Shown here piece by piece: positions 63,666-64,000 of a DNA stretch of 64,000 bases. A model generated the notes under the pieces. The model saw only the letters and a program-made list of their open reading frames with translations, was not told where the DNA came from and did no database searches. The stretch spans positions 17,192-81,191 of the forward strand of contig JAHYIR010000008.1 in the NCBI GenBank assembly GCA_019429305.1, given 5' to 3'. Position 1 is the first letter of the stretch. Every line of letters starts with the position of its first letter. Both the position numbers and the translations under genes were made by a program. The DNA is from Candidatus Cloacimonadota bacterium (GTDB lineage Bacteria; Cloacimonadota; Cloacimonadia; Cloacimonadales; JAJBBL01).

Positions 63666-64000
63666 TTACTTCAACATAATCATTTTACGGGTAGCTCGGT
63701 AATCATCAGTCTGTAGTGTATAGAAATACAAGCCGCTTCCGACTAATCTCCCAAGATCATCTTTACCATCCCAGAGAACCGTATGCTGACCATCCTGCAT
63801 CCGTGTTTCTAATAAACTCTTAACAAGCTGACCACGGATGTTATAGATAAGGATCTTTACTTCACTCTCTTTACCTAATGTAAAGCTGATCCTGGTCTCA
63901 GGATTGAAGGGATTGGGATAATTACCGTGCAGAGCGGTTACATAAGGTACTCCTTCGGGTATCTCTTCTACTGAGGTCATATCGAAGAAGTTGCCGGTTC
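63666..64000 (-). CDS. C-terminal end of a secreted protein with FlgD-like/type IX-like sorting module (5' end outside window)
   Basis: The frame is open through base 64000, so only the last 111 or so residues are seen. They form the sorting module: LHGNYPNPFNPETRISFTLGKESEVKILIYNIRGQLVKSLLE, then HTVLWDGKDDLGRLVGSGLYFYTLQTDDYRATRKMIMLK. This is the same module as at the ends of the proteins at 34620 and 43075. The Met at 63980 is internal, since codons upstream (FFD) continue the frame. What the main body does cannot be told. Confidence 0.88.
   Translation of the reverse strand, partial: TGNFFDMTSVEEIPEGVPYVTALHGNYPNPFNPETRISFTLGKESEVKILIYNIRGQLVKSLLETRMQDGQHTVLWDGKDDLGRLVGSGLYFYTLQTDDYRATRKMIMLK

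Noticed and set aside
1..64000. CRISPR arrays, phage or transposase genes, integration scars at tRNAs
   Set aside because: No repeat-spacer pattern, no transposase or integrase motif, and no direct repeats of tRNA 3' ends were seen.

Overview
The window is A+T-rich, gene-dense bacterial chromosome with no phage, transposase or CRISPR. The gene set suggests a Gram-negative anaerobe of the FCB group, and Cloacimonadota (WWE1) is my best guess. Signs are LpxH-type lipid A metabolism, many lipoproteins, secreted proteins ending in the FlgD-like/type IX-like sorting module (three copies with a PNPFNP motif), a gingipain-family protein, a GldA/GldF/GldG-type ABC system, TrmFO, and a strict-anaerobe oxygen-defence set. 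The phylum is inferred from gene content only.

Layout. 1-1287 (-): start of a REC-PAS-GGDEF diguanylate cyclase, cut by the window edge. 1454-10441 (-): a probable seven-gene operon (ChaN-like lipoprotein, ferritin-like protein, VOC protein, giant TPR protein, RqcH/NFACT, QueC, TrmFO). 10559-12383 (+): ornithine carbamoyltransferase and an exported PAP2 phosphatase. 12593-23147 (-): a Tol/Exb-like trans-envelope machine with one TolQ/ExbB, two ExbD paralogues, a TonB/AgmX-like protein with an FHA-like N-terminus, two very large exported TPR proteins, a small exported protein and a nearby barrel-like protein. It resembles the motor and envelope parts of myxobacterial Agl/Glt systems. 23775-24019: tRNA-Lys-Glu-Glu operon with its own promoter and terminator. 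24295-30075 (+): Gld-type ABC operon, DUF4340, DUF4159 and LpxH-like genes. 30281-30559: HU. 30790-34614 (+): SagB-like lipoprotein, exported PIMT and a membrane spermidine-synthase-like protein. 34620-36299 (-): secreted beta-propeller-like protein. 36667-42944 (+): AddB/AddA-like helicase-nuclease. 43075-49461 (+): 2128-residue C25-like secreted protein. 49809-50978 (-): unrecognised lipoprotein. 51595-56016 (+): TPR lipoprotein, tRNA-Leu, tig-clpP-clpX. 56336-59038 (+): DUF2723 membrane protein with TPR tail. 59165-63344 (+): mutM, flavodiiron protein, ferritin, desulfoferrodoxin, rubrerythrin, a short rubredoxin and a ferritin-like protein. 63666-64000 (-): C-terminus of another secreted protein.

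Genes working together: the 59-63 kb block gives a complete oxygen, superoxide, peroxide and iron handling path with rubredoxin as likely electron carrier. The tig-clpP-clpX block and RqcH are protein quality control. The 12.6-23.1 kb machine, the Gld-type ABC genes and the PNPFNP-tailed secreted proteins point to an elaborate cell-surface and secretion apparatus.

Non-coding structure worth noting: a family of three related palindromes (12.4, 36.4 and 63.6 kb) with a shared core and diverged but paired outer arms; five exact AGTTAA hexamers at 24-26 bp spacing beside the first palindrome; and repeated promoter-like sites that pair a sigma-70-style TTGACA/T with a Bacteroidetes-style TAnnTTTG box. 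Functional calls come from reading motifs by eye; no database search was possible.
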